Source of the DNA: Pirellula sp.
GTDB lineage: Bacteria; Planctomycetota; Planctomycetia; Pirellulales; Pirellulaceae
Reading direction: 5' to 3'
Length of the DNA stretch: 64,000 nucleotides
Assembly (NCBI GenBank): GCA_021300015.1
Contig: JAJTFB010000021.1
Coordinates: 1 to 64,000, forward strand
The translations under genes were made by a program, and so were the position numbers. The number at the start of each line of letters is the position of its first letter. Position 1 is the stretch's first letter. Shown piece after piece: positions 1 through 8,603 of this stretch. Below the pieces are notes generated by a model. The model was not told the DNA's origin. It was given only the letters and a program-made list of their open reading frames with translations, and ran no database searches.

Positions 1-1
1 G

Positions 2-106
2 ATGAACATGATTGAGAAACCGATTCGAGACTACTCGCTCTCATCGTTGTCAGGCTCTCTGTTGTGGGATGACTTTGCAAACCGAGGGCGCGACTCGGGG
101 GATTAG
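2..106 (+). CDS. Short open frame at left edge, possibly the end of an upstream gene
   Basis: A frame of 34 codons runs from an ATG at position 2 to a TAG at 104-106. It is open to the window edge, so it could be the C-terminus of a gene that starts outside. The peptide is polar and has no motif I recognise. Between 107 and 337 I see no gene; this stretch must hold the promoter of the PEP-CTERM gene that follows. Low confidence that it is coding. Confidence 0.2.
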   Translation: MNMIEKPIRDYSLSSLSGSLLWDDFANRGRDSGD

Positions 107-337
107 GGAAAAGCCCCAGCAACATAAGAAACGCTAATTGCGCGTAATCAGAATGACCGGTGGTCTAGCGCTACCTGGGTGCTGCTGGCCCGCAGTGAAA
201 AAAAGAGCAACTGACATCAAGTTTCGAAAACGGGAACCGGTCCCACCCTTTTCCGTGTTCTTAGTGGTGGCAGGGATGTCCAATCGATTTCATCCGAGGG
301 ATCGGACCGTTTGTGTTTCTTTTTTAGGGGTTTTGTA

Positions 338-985
338 ATGGCTAGTTCATTTTTCTCGTTCAAGAGCTTTCGATGGGTTGCACTCCTTGCACTCCTTGGA
401 GCAAGTTTCACAGGAGCGACAGCGAAGGCTGCGGTCGTCAGCATCGATTTGACCGGTTACACGGGCGATAACGCGGGCGCCTCGGTAGGTGGGTTCCGGC
501 AGATCAGTCCGTTTGTGGCAAGTCCAACACGCCTGATGATATTCAATCAATACAGCTCAAGCGGCTTGTACACAGGGTTATCCGTGGCAGGTGGAAGTGG
601 TACTTACGGGGTTGCAAGCACAGGTGCTTCAGGTTCGAGTACTCCTTTGAAGTTTGGAGCCGGGGCGACCATTGACGGATCGGTTGTCTATGGACAAGCT
701 TTTTCCGCAACCGTATTCAGTAATCCCATACGTGGTGCCGTTGGGGACTATGGCCCGAGTTCGTATATCGGGTTCAGGACGGACGCCGGACAATATGGAT
801 ACATCGAGGTCACTTGGACGGCATCTACGAGCACCTTTCGTATGATCAGCGCTGCATACGAATCTACCGCTGGTGTAGCCATTCAAACGCCAAGTGCTCC
901 GGTTCCAGAACCAGCGAGCGCGATGATCGCATCGCTGTTTTTAGGTGGTGCTGCATTCAAGCGATGGCGTGCAAAGCGAGCCTAG
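338..985 (+). CDS. PEP-CTERM sorting domain protein
   Basis: A secreted protein of 215 residues. The ATG at 338 is chosen over an in-frame TTG at 311 because it places a clean signal peptide at the N-terminus (about residues 1-32, ending near AKAA). The middle is Gly/Ser/Thr-rich, as expected of a beta-rich extracellular domain. The C-terminus has the PEP-CTERM signature: VPEPAS, a hydrophobic stretch, then a basic RWRAKRA tail. In this family the tail is recognised by an exosortase, which anchors or exports the protein through the outer envelope; no exosortase gene lies in this window. A strong hairpin follows the stop codon. The role of the mature domain is unknown. Confidence 0.85.
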   Translation: MASSFFSFKSFRWVALLALLGASFTGATAKAAVVSIDLTGYTGDNAGASVGGFRQISPFVASPTRLMIFNQYSSSGLYTGLSVAGGSGTYGVASTGASGSSTPLKFGAGATIDGSVVYGQAFSATVFSNPIRGAVGDYGPSSYIGFRTDAGQYGYIEVTWTASTSTFRMISAAYESTAGVAIQTPSAPVPEPASAMIASLFLGGAAFKRWRAKRA

Positions 986-1044
986 CTACCCAAAGACGGT
1001 TGCCTTGCCACGGCTCTGCAGGGAGTGGCTTTGAACGAACCGAA

Positions 1045-1073
1045 GGGGGCTTCTCTTAGGCGGAGAAGCCCCC
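1045..1073 (+). terminator. Perfect 11-bp hairpin after the PEP-CTERM gene
   Basis: GGGGGCTTCTC at 1045-1055 pairs fully with GAGAAGCCCCC at 1063-1073 around a 7-base loop, 60 bases after the stop codon. No T-run follows, so termination is inferred from stem strength and position only. Confidence 0.6.
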
Positions 1074-1221
1074 GCTTGAAGGATTATGCATTCGGCCCAC
1101 CTGGGGGTGTCTAGATTTTTCGCTTTCCCCAGATCCTAAACCACGCGGATGCACTTGGGCGACGAAAAGACTTCCGGACTATCAGGCGGTTTTTGTGATT
1201 GCCCAACACCAAGGCTGGTAA

Positions 1222-1452
1222 TCACATCGCAGGCCAGCTTGTTCGCTCAGGTACGTCACCGGCGCCAGTTCCCTTGCCGATGCAAACTTTTGTATACTGA
1301 TCGGTCAAGTACCCAAGAACCCGCATCACTCCGACATCGGCCTTGGAGACGTAGATCGCCTCCTACCCGAATACCAACTCTGCTTGCCTTCGAAGGAACT
1401 GCTCAAAGCAAAGCTCCTCGAATGGCTGCGCGTGGAGGAAGCCAAGGCATGA
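1222..1452 (+). pseudogene. Decayed C-terminal gene remnant
   Basis: A frame without any ATG is open from just after a TAA at 1219 to a TGA at 1450-1452. Its last 60 or so residues look like real protein: a hydrophobic strand (FCILIGQV), an acidic loop, then PEYQLCLPSKELLKAKLLEWL with an alternating helical pattern. No in-frame start lies upstream, so this reads as the surviving 3' end of a lost gene. The 'Y-x-L-x-LPSKELL' ending vaguely recalls the ends of DUF1016/YhcG-type PDDEXK nucleases, but I would not assign it. The rest of the 1074-1465 gap shows nothing else. Confidence 0.35.
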
Positions 1453-1465
1453 AGCTGGAAACCTA

Positions 1466-2815
1466 ATGAACGAAAACAATCCCAACCCTATTCGCATCGA
1501 ACTGGAATTCGCAGAACAAGTTCAGCAACATCTGGATGCGGGAGGCTCCTGGCATGATGTGGTGATTCAACATGTGAACCTGATCCCCTTGGATGAACTC
1601 CTCGGGATGGCCAAGATTGGGGGTTGCCATTTTCTGGGATGTGAAATTGGCCCCAAGCTCGCCGCAGCGATTGCCCAAGCGGAAGTTGCGGCCAGCAGGG
1701 CGACGACTCCGCAGGAGAGGAAGGACTTTCCGTATTGCATGGTGTTGCCTCCCATGCTTTGGGTTCCGTTCAAGCCTTATCGAACGACTCTGTATCAGCC
1801 GGAAGAACTGCTGGGCGCTTTTACCACCGAAGACCCGGAAGTAGAAAAGCTGGTTTACGAGGCATCCGTGGACTGGAAGAGCTACCTCACATTCGCTGAC
1901 CCTGCGGATAATAAAGTGTTTACCAATGATTCGCTCGACACGGTCTTGGCTCGCCGCTTGCACGACACGTCGATCTCCGACGCGCTCCACGATTTACTCA
2001 GCGAGGTCAAAAAGCAGCACAAGGCGGCCAAGGTCGGCGGCATCGTGGCCATCATGGGTGGCCATGACATGCTGCGACTGGAGAAAACGAAAGGTGCTGC
2101 GGCCGGGACTGCTTTGGGAGACGAGGAATGGGAAGCCATGAGCGATGATTCGGTCTACACCCGGGTGGCTTTCCTTGCCTGGCGGCTGACAAATCTCGGA
2201 TACCTCCTTGTTTCAGGTGGCGGTCCTGGAGCAATGGAAGCTTGTAATTTGGGTGCCTATTTCGCCGCGCGGCCGCTGGAGGATTTGCGAAAGGCGATCA
2301 AAAAACTCGAGGACTTCAAGGAGTTCAAGAGCGGCAAGTCGGTCGAGTGGCTGATCCCGGCCATGAAAGTCCGGCGGGATTTTCCGCTCGACGCCGCGAT
2401 GGCAACCAAGTGCCAGAGCGTGGGGATCCCGACTTGGTTCTATGGCCACGAACCGCCTAACCCTTTTGCTACTCACATCGCGAAATACTTTGAGAACAGC
2501 GTCCGCGAAGAGGGGTTGCTGGCCATCGCCACGCATGGAGTGATTTTCGCCGAAGGCAACGCAGGTACGGTGCAGGAGATTTTCCAAGATGCCTGCCAGA
2601 ATTACTATGCGACTTACGGAACAGCCGCCCCAATGATTCTTTTTGGGCAGGATTATTGGGACCCGCCCACGATGCCATCCTACGTGAATGATAAGCGAAA
2701 GAAAGTCATGCCGCTGGTGCGCAAACTGGCAGAAGAAAAGGGCTTTACCCATCGGTTGATTGTGACCGACTCGCTCAGGGAGATCGTCAGGACAATCACC
2801 GGCTTCAAGCCCTAG
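1466..2815 (+). CDS. LOG-family Rossmann nucleotide-binding protein, long form
   Basis: A cytosolic protein of 449 residues. The C-terminal half carries LOG/lysine-decarboxylase-like features: a strand entering GGGPGAMEA (about residue 252) and later EGNAGTVQE, the counterpart of the usual PGGxGTxxE phosphoribohydrolase motif, here with E and N replacing P and G. Classical LOG enzymes release free bases from nucleoside 5'-monophosphates and are about 200 residues long. This one has about 190 extra N-terminal residues, as in a longer LOG-like subfamily of unproven function that shares the motifs WFYGHEPPN and FATHIAKYF. The altered motif makes cytokinin-type chemistry uncertain. The gene converges on pnkp, with a heptamer repeat between them. 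Confidence 0.75.
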   Translation: MNENNPNPIRIELEFAEQVQQHLDAGGSWHDVVIQHVNLIPLDELLGMAKIGGCHFLGCEIGPKLAAAIAQAEVAASRATTPQERKDFPYCMVLPPMLWVPFKPYRTTLYQPEELLGAFTTEDPEVEKLVYEASVDWKSYLTFADPADNKVFTNDSLDTVLARRLHDTSISDALHDLLSEVKKQHKAAKVGGIVAIMGGHDMLRLEKTKGAAAGTALGDEEWEAMSDDSVYTRVAFLAWRLTNLGYLLVSGGGPGAMEACNLGAYFAARPLEDLRKAIKKLEDFKEFKSGKSVEWLIPAMKVRRDFPLDAAMATKCQSVGIPTWFYGHEPPNPFATHIAKYFENSVREEGLLAIATHGVIFAEGNAGTVQEIFQDACQNYYATYGTAAPMILFGQDYWDPPTMPSYVNDKRKKVMPLVRKLAEEKGFTHRLIVTDSLREIVRTITGFKP

Positions 2816-2850
2816 TGATGGACAGTAACAGAGCTAGCTTCCAACACGTC

Positions 2851-2976
2851 ACCAATCACCAATCACCAATCACCAATCAACAATCAACAATCAACAATCA
2901 ACAATCAACAATCAACAATCAACAATCAACAATCAACAATCAACAATCAACAATCAACAATCAACAATCAACAATC
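2851..2976. repeat. 18-copy heptamer tandem repeat
   Basis: Four copies of ACCAATC are followed by fourteen uninterrupted copies of AACAATC, 126 bases in all. The array lies between the convergent LOG and pnkp genes. It extends into pnkp: the last codons and the TGA stop of that gene (2961-2976) are read from the repeat on the minus strand. Because 7 is not a multiple of 3, gain or loss of a unit would shift a frame entering the array. Heptamer arrays of this kind are typical of replication slippage. Confidence 0.95.
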
Positions 2977-5564
2977 ACGGGTTCACTCTCCAATGCCAAA
3001 ACCCCAAACACACACTCGTGCACCTTGCGCAGCGGGTCTTGTTTGACAAACCGCTCCAATCCTTCCAAACCGAGGGAAAACTCTCGTATCGCAAGCGATC
3101 GCTTACGCCCTAACCCCCGTTTTCGAAGTCTCGTCAAGTTCTCCTCGGTATCGTAATCCGGACCATAAATGATCCTTAAATACTCTTTGCCCCGACACTT
3201 TATCGCCGGCTGGACCAGTCCACTTTTGCTCCTGGCTATCCAACTCAAGGGCTTAACCACCATCCCCTCAGCCCCCAAAGATGTCTTAGCCATCCACCAT
3301 TGAGTCCCCTCGAGAATACTCTCGCTACTCGAAACATCCACCTCTAGATACTCTGTCGCCAACAGAACCTGGGAGTCTGCTTCACACAACAACCGAAGCT
3401 TATCCATGTGCCAACAATGGTCCTTGTCCGTATGCAATCGCCCCTCGGTAGCCAGCAGATGAAACGGTGCTAGTTTCCAGTCTTCCAACGACTCGACCTG
3501 CCAACAGTAACGCCGATATGCATCCACAAATCGGTCGATGGATTTTCGCCGATTCCCGAATCGTCCTTCGACATCCTCAATCAAAGCCAGTTGCTCGGGA
3601 TCCCCAATCCGCGATCGAGCTTGGGCGAGCGATCCGAGTACCGGATCTAGGTTCATCCGCCCTGCGGCTCCGACCGCAGCATATTGAGTTTTTAACAACT
3701 CCAACGCCTTGGCTGACCAAGGCATCAGTTCGCAATCCAAACAGACCCAGTCGGTCGAGAACTCTTCCCAAAAACCGCTGCGATTGCAAGCTTCTCGCAA
3801 TCTGTCGATCAGTTCTCGCTCGATTTGAATATCCGGATGAAATCGCCGACCGGTTCGTGTATAAATCACGCCCGTTCCGCCATCCTCGATCCCGAATCGA
3901 TCCAAAGCTGCCTGCGGATCCTTGCACAAGACCACGACTGCCCTGGACCCCATGTGCTTTTCCTCGCACACGACACGATGGACTCCCTGTGCGCGATAAT
4001 ACTCAAAGGCTTCTTGAGGATGTTCCAGAAGCCCCGGTTGAGACGATGTTTCGCTCGGTGACATCGTTGGAGGTAGATAAATCAACCAGCGCGGATCCAC
4101 AGCAAAGCGACTGAGCGTCTCAATAGCTGCAATTCCATTCTCCTCGCGAATCGTCACATTGGAAATCAGACCCGTGTTGATTACCCGTTTGCCCAACACA
4201 TCTTCGATATCCAGAAGATGATCACATTGCTGCTGGGCCGTCAGCGAATCGGCTTCGACAAGAAACGGTTTGCTTGGCTCGCAGTAAACTCGACGCGCGG
4301 GTACCGATACGAACTCCTGCTCGGGATACCTGAGTGCTGTCAGCGCCCCTCCAAACACACATCCAGTGTCCACGTTCACGGTGCGATTGAGCCACTCGGC
4401 TCGTGCAACAGGAGTATGCCCATAGACGACACAAGCCTCCCCGCGATACTCTCTTGCCCAATCCAATCTTATGGGCAAGCCAAATTCGTCGACCTCTCCG
4501 GTCGTATCGCCATAAAGACAAAACTCACGCACCCTGCCGCTGGTCCTGCCGTGATACTCTAGCTTCAGCCCGGCATGAGCGACGACCAACTTCCCTGCAT
4601 CAAACACCAGATGAGAGACCAAGCCATCGATGAACGACTTGAGCTCCTCCTCCAATCTCCCTCTGGATGCTTCTGGCAATCTTTCGAAATCCGCAATGGT
4701 CTCGGCCAACCCATGCTTGATCTGCACATCGCTCCCGTTGAGCTTCTTCAGCAGTTTCGTGTCGTGATTGCCCGGCAAGCAAAAGGCACTGCCATGATGC
4801 GCCATCGTCGCAACGAGTCTCAGAGTATCTACGCTACGAGGCCCTCGGTCGACGTAGTCCCCGACAAAAATCACTCTGCGCCCCTGAGGATGTTTCGGGA
4901 CCCGATCCATAAGCAGCTCGGAGTCCAGGGGCTTTTCGCAATCCTCATAGCAGTACCCGAGTTGTTCGAGCAACTCCTCTAGCTCATCACAACAACCATG
5001 CAAATCACCGATAATATCAAACGGTCCGGTCTGTGACTTGCGGTTCGTCCACAAAGGGGTTCTAACGATCTGGACCGAATCGACATCCTCTTGTGTTTTA
5101 AGAACGAACGAGTAGCGAAATCCTTCGAGTTTCAGGCGTCCGAGCCCCTTTCGGAGCAATTGCTTTTGCCGATAGATCACATTGGCCCCGAAAGATCGAT
5201 CGGGTCTTTGAAGGTTCCGTTCAATACAGATCGAGTCGGGCAGGTTGAAAACGATTCCAACGGCAAAACAGTGATGCTTTTTCGCAAGAGCGATCAGCCC
5301 TTTTCGATCCTCGGGGGCCACGTTGGTCGCATCAATGACCGTGAGCAATCCCCGACGAAGTCGAATCTCGACAAGATAATACAGAAGCTTGAATGCATCC
5401 GGACTTGCTCCCTGATCGTTCTCGTCGTTCGAGACCCAACCGCGGCATTGATCCGAAGAGATGACTTCGTGGCTCAGAAAATGTCGGCGCGCAAAAGTGC
5501 TCTTCCCAGCCCCGCTAGGCCCGATCAATAGAACCAACGCCAATTCGGGAATCTCAAGTCGCAT
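2961..5564 (-). CDS. pnkp: Polynucleotide kinase-phosphatase with ligase domain (RNA repair)
   Basis: An 867-residue three-domain bacterial Pnkp. The N-terminal 5'-OH kinase has the P-loop GPSGAGKST (K21). The central metallophosphoesterase has GDLHG (186-190), GDYVDRG (235-241), GNHD (265-268) and a later VAHAG. The C-terminal adenylyltransferase domain has EEKHMGS, with K536 as the expected AMP-accepting lysine, then EGMVVKP and a CRGKEYLRIIYGP segment. Pnkp heals 2',3'-cyclic phosphate and 5'-OH ends and, with Hen1, seals broken tRNAs. It is the last gene of the operon and overlaps the upstream nucleotidyltransferase by 11 bases. Oddity: the last five residues and the stop are encoded by the heptamer array, so the natural C-terminus seems to have been replaced. 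Confidence 0.95.
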   Translation of the reverse strand: MRLEIPELALVLLIGPSGAGKSTFARRHFLSHEVISSDQCRGWVSNDENDQGASPDAFKLLYYLVEIRLRRGLLTVIDATNVAPEDRKGLIALAKKHHCFAVGIVFNLPDSICIERNLQRPDRSFGANVIYRQKQLLRKGLGRLKLEGFRYSFVLKTQEDVDSVQIVRTPLWTNRKSQTGPFDIIGDLHGCCDELEELLEQLGYCYEDCEKPLDSELLMDRVPKHPQGRRVIFVGDYVDRGPRSVDTLRLVATMAHHGSAFCLPGNHDTKLLKKLNGSDVQIKHGLAETIADFERLPEASRGRLEEELKSFIDGLVSHLVFDAGKLVVAHAGLKLEYHGRTSGRVREFCLYGDTTGEVDEFGLPIRLDWAREYRGEACVVYGHTPVARAEWLNRTVNVDTGCVFGGALTALRYPEQEFVSVPARRVYCEPSKPFLVEADSLTAQQQCDHLLDIEDVLGKRVINTGLISNVTIREENGIAAIETLSRFAVDPRWLIYLPPTMSPSETSSQPGLLEHPQEAFEYYRAQGVHRVVCEEKHMGSRAVVVLCKDPQAALDRFGIEDGGTGVIYTRTGRRFHPDIQIERELIDRLREACNRSGFWEEFSTDWVCLDCELMPWSAKALELLKTQYAAVGAAGRMNLDPVLGSLAQARSRIGDPEQLALIEDVEGRFGNRRKSIDRFVDAYRRYCWQVESLEDWKLAPFHLLATEGRLHTDKDHCWHMDKLRLLCEADSQVLLATEYLEVDVSSSESILEGTQWWMAKTSLGAEGMVVKPLSWIARSKSGLVQPAIKCRGKEYLRIIYGPDYDTEENLTRLRKRGLGRKRSLAIREFSLGLEGLERFVKQDPLRKVHECVFGVLALESEPVIVDC

Positions 5565-6333
5565 TCTTTCGGATCCTAATCAACAGGTCATTCAAGGGTG
5601 CTTCGATTGTTGGCATCTCGGGCAATGAGGTCGATTGGAATTCGGCATGCAATCGCTGCACGAGTCTTGCGTATTCCGATTGATGGAATTCGATCGAGTC
5701 GGACTCCATCGTTTCTTTTTCTTCACCGCTGCATTTGCGATCGATTAGCTCTGAAACATACGGATGTGGGTAGATCTCGTTGAGCTCATCGAGATTCGTT
5801 CTGAGTTCTCCGGTACGCATCAAGTGAATCCCAGTCCATAGGACCCGATACACATACAGCAACGGCTTGACTCGAGGTGGCGTCTGCTTCGAGTAAAGTT
5901 TCCACTGAGTATCGGCAAAGCCTAAGTAGTGATAGGCGTGATATCGCGTGATACATCCAGGTGCAAGCTCCTTGAGCTCCTCGAACTCCGGGGTCGAATG
6001 CAACACTAAGGGAGACAGAAGCTGCTCAAGGACATACCCGTTTCGTTTGAGCAACATGCCAAAAAATTTACCCACGTCATGCGTCACCAAATCGATCTCT
6101 AACCCGTTTCGGATATTCGAATTTTCGATGGTTTCATGATGAATTCGTAAGCCTAGGATCGTGTCGAGCGGTAAACAGTGCGCACCTCGCAAATCGTAAT
6201 CGGAGTTTGCCGAAGGAAACCCGTAGATGTGGGCACCACTGATCGTTGCAAAGAGCAATGGATAGGGATGCTCGCAAACCTGAGCGGATAGCTCGGGCAA
6301 TTTTGTGATTTGCAAAACGTCGGAGGTCTTCAT
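5554..6333 (-). CDS. Pol-beta-fold nucleotidyltransferase, RNA-repair associated (second copy)
   Basis: A 259-residue protein with the nucleotidyltransferase signature GAHIYGFPSANSDYDLRG near residues 33-50; D45 and D47 are the expected metal ligands, and EIDLVTHD (about residue 80) may supply the third. The remainder is helical, as in the COG3541/RlaP-like family (predicted RNA-ligase-associated nucleotidyltransferases). It starts one base after the stop of the related gene upstream and overlaps pnkp by 11 bases, so translation is probably coupled. The substrate is unknown; by context, tRNA or RNA 3' ends are plausible. The family call is good; the function is inferred. Confidence 0.8.
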   Translation of the reverse strand: MKTSDVLQITKLPELSAQVCEHPYPLLFATISGAHIYGFPSANSDYDLRGAHCLPLDTILGLRIHHETIENSNIRNGLEIDLVTHDVGKFFGMLLKRNGYVLEQLLSPLVLHSTPEFEELKELAPGCITRYHAYHYLGFADTQWKLYSKQTPPRVKPLLYVYRVLWTGIHLMRTGELRTNLDELNEIYPHPYVSELIDRKCSGEEKETMESDSIEFHQSEYARLVQRLHAEFQSTSLPEMPTIEAPLNDLLIRIRKNAT

Positions 6334-6334
6334 G

Positions 6335-7159
6335 TCAATCGCTCAGCGCGCTCCTTCTAGCCTGGATCAGCAATTCATTGGCTTTCAAATAATCAGGTCG
6401 AATTGCGAGCAACTCATCGCGATGCTCTCCCACATCGACCGCGACTCGTTGATTTCTCAGGATGTCGATCCCGGAAATCAGTAAACGGATTAGGTGCATG
6501 GCATGCTTCCATTTGATTTGCCCCTGGTTTCGCAAATCGGTTTGCAATTTCTTGAACTGGGATGCGACGTATCCACTGTATGTCTGATAAACCAATCGGG
6601 ACAGGAAGATCGAACGATGATCGAGCAGGGCTTGAACCTCGGGTTCCTGCCGCTCGACGATCGGGGAATAGAGGCATTCGAGTGCATTTGGATTTGCCTT
6701 GAGCGCCAGGATAAGGAACTTTTGGTACTCCCAATACGCTTCCTGAGTTGCCTCGCACTCGATTTGCTCAGGGACCCCGAACAAGGACCAGTGATCCTCG
6801 GCCCTAGGGAGATAAATCCCTCGCCGATCTACATCCGAGTCTTCATTCGATAACCCGTAAGCACGCGAACCGATCACGCATTGGTAAATAACCCGGTCGT
6901 AATATCGAGCCTGCTGGAGTTGGGTCTCAGCATCCCCTTCGGTCGGCTGGCGGTATTTGGCCAACAAAGCCAAATCTGATCCCAAGAAGGCTTCTTCAGA
7001 GCCATCCATGAAGCGGACCCCGTAAGTCGCTCTGTCGGAGCTAGGTGTGCTGACAATGGTACCGACGACACCTTCGGGAAACAGATCTCTCGACCCTCCC
7101 CCGCGGACGCTTTTAAGCACGACGACTTGGCAACCGACGACATACAACGTATCAATCAC
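6335..7159 (-). CDS. Pol-beta-fold nucleotidyltransferase with N-terminal beta-barrel-like extension (first copy)
   Basis: A 274-residue protein. Residues 1-70 form a short beta-rich segment (VGCQVVVLKS, FPEGVVGTIVST, YGVRFMDGSEEAFL) that looks like a small SH3/KOW-like barrel, a fold often used to hold RNA or protein partners. The nucleotidyltransferase domain follows, with GSRAYGLSNEDSDVDRRG at about 97-114; D109 and D111 are the likely metal ligands. It is related to the next gene, which lacks the extension. It overlaps hen1 by 8 bases and ends one base before the second copy starts. The enzyme class is well supported; its task in RNA repair is inferred from the operon. Confidence 0.8.
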   Translation of the reverse strand: MIDTLYVVGCQVVVLKSVRGGGSRDLFPEGVVGTIVSTPSSDRATYGVRFMDGSEEAFLGSDLALLAKYRQPTEGDAETQLQQARYYDRVIYQCVIGSRAYGLSNEDSDVDRRGIYLPRAEDHWSLFGVPEQIECEATQEAYWEYQKFLILALKANPNALECLYSPIVERQEPEVQALLDHRSIFLSRLVYQTYSGYVASQFKKLQTDLRNQGQIKWKHAMHLIRLLISGIDILRNQRVAVDVGEHRDELLAIRPDYLKANELLIQARRSALSD

Positions 7160-8603
7160 GATGAAAGACTCCCAGTTGCGTAGGAGTGCCCCGATCAGGA
7201 TCCTCTGAACCGATCCCTTTGTACTCGACTCGGTAGCCGTAAAGCGCGGCGATGCGATTCCCCCAAGCTTGAAACTCGGCTCGGGTCCACTCGAAGCGAT
7301 GGTCCGCGTGGCGGAACTGACCTGCGGGTAAACTTTCCCAAACGCTGTTGTATTCCTTGTTGGGAGTGGTCAGCACCACATGCTTTGGGCAAGCCTGGGT
7401 GAACAGGACTTTGGCGAGCGATTCGAGTCTGTTGGGTTCCAAGTGCTCGATGACTTCGACCACAGCCGCCGCATCGAATCCCTGCAAGCGACGGTCTTTA
7501 TAGATCAGCGAACCATGGAGCAGATCGACCCGAGCTCGTTGCCGTTCATCGAAAGCATCAAACCGCAGTCGCTTGCGGGCAATCTCCAAGGATTTGTACG
7601 AGACATCCATACCTACGATCCGCTCGAATTGAGAATTCTTGACCAGATCACGCAAGAGTCGACCTTCGCCACACCCAAGGTCCAAAACGGACTTGGCGCC
7701 GCAGGCGACGAGTTCCTCGAGCACGGCCGCGTAGCGCTGCGTGTTGAGCCTTGCGGGCAGCTCAGGATCGGTAGCTCCAGGAGTCTCTTTGTTATCGTCT
7801 CTATAGGTCAGATCTTGCGCAGGGCTGATCGCCACGTCAGCAAGAGGGGGCTCATCGGGTTCATTCGACGCATCGGCTTCGATCAATCGCTCCAGCGCAC
7901 TGCGGACCAAGTTCGCTCGACCGCGTAGATAGCGTCGAGCGATCCATTCCTTATGGGGATGTGATGCAAGCCAACCTTGGCCCCTCTCCAGAAGCTTATC
8001 GAGTTCCTCTTCGCCAACGAAGTAGTGTTTGTTGTTGTCAAAGGCGGGGATTAGGACATACAGATGCGTGAGCAACTCGGAGAGTAAACAGGTCTTGGAC
8101 AGCACCGTTGGTACGTAGGGACTGACGCCCCACTGCGGGAACTGCGAATCGAGCAACTCGAAGCGCGTGGAGACCGTGTACCCGAGCGGTTCAAACACCC
8201 TTTCTACCCACTGGGAATCGCCACGGGTCGCAAGCGAATCAATCCTGGCTGTCCACGGAAAAGGCGTCGAGGCCAACTGCGGATAGTCCTTGCATTTTCC
8301 CCCAATGGCTGACGAGTAGACTTGGGCGATCGCTACACTCATAAACGACGATGCTACAAAGGGTCGATCATTGACGTACTGACCGAGCATAAAATCCGAG
8401 TCGCGGTAAGCCCCCCGAAGCATTCCAACCGGGTCGACCTCAAGTAGCATGCATGCGACCGCGCAGTCGGATTCATACCTCGGATAGTACACATGCACCT
8501 TACCAAAACTCATCGAGAACGATTGCACCTTGTCGGGGTGCTTGTGAAGCAGGTAGCTGAGCTTGGTTGCCTCAGGCCCGGTGGTCTCAAGTGTCAAAAG
8601 CAC
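7152..8603 (-). CDS. hen1: 3'-terminal RNA ribose 2'-O-methyltransferase Hen1
   Basis: Bacterial Hen1 of about 483 residues, first gene of the operon. The N-terminal half (Hen1-L) contains YLLHKHPDKVQSF and FGKVHVYYP and is known to activate the Pnkp ligase domain. The C-terminal half is a SAM methyltransferase with DLGCGEG (about 308-314), EVIEHLE (metal-binding E and H) and LTTPNKEYN, followed by HADHRFEWTR. It methylates the 2'-OH at the 3' end of the broken RNA before sealing, which protects the joint from renewed cleavage. Start choice: GTG at 8603 has GAGGTGAG six bases upstream and gives the usual Hen1 N-terminus; an in-frame GTG at 8612 would add three residues but has poor spacing. 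A disordered acidic linker (about 245-285) joins the halves. Confidence 0.95.
   Translation of the reverse strand: MLLTLETTGPEATKLSYLLHKHPDKVQSFSMSFGKVHVYYPRYESDCAVACMLLEVDPVGMLRGAYRDSDFMLGQYVNDRPFVASSFMSVAIAQVYSSAIGGKCKDYPQLASTPFPWTARIDSLATRGDSQWVERVFEPLGYTVSTRFELLDSQFPQWGVSPYVPTVLSKTCLLSELLTHLYVLIPAFDNNKHYFVGEEELDKLLERGQGWLASHPHKEWIARRYLRGRANLVRSALERLIEADASNEPDEPPLADVAISPAQDLTYRDDNKETPGATDPELPARLNTQRYAAVLEELVACGAKSVLDLGCGEGRLLRDLVKNSQFERIVGMDVSYKSLEIARKRLRFDAFDERQRARVDLLHGSLIYKDRRLQGFDAAAVVEVIEHLEPNRLESLAKVLFTQACPKHVVLTTPNKEYNSVWESLPAGQFRHADHRFEWTRAEFQAWGNRIAALYGYRVEYKGIGSEDPDRGTPTQLGVFHRD

Noticed and set aside
1149-1466. 105-codon plus-strand frame before the LOG gene
   Set aside because: Composition is unlike protein; a competing frame in the same place (1222-1452) has a more credible C-terminal pattern.
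2213-2752. 179-codon minus-strand frame inside the LOG gene
   Set aside because: Shadow of the well-supported gene on the plus strand; no start context.
2851-2976. CRISPR array
   Set aside because: Units are 7 bases with no spacers and no cas genes nearby; it is a simple tandem repeat.
3467-4114. 215-codon plus-strand frame inside pnkp
   Set aside because: Antisense to the ligase domain of pnkp and without any conserved feature.
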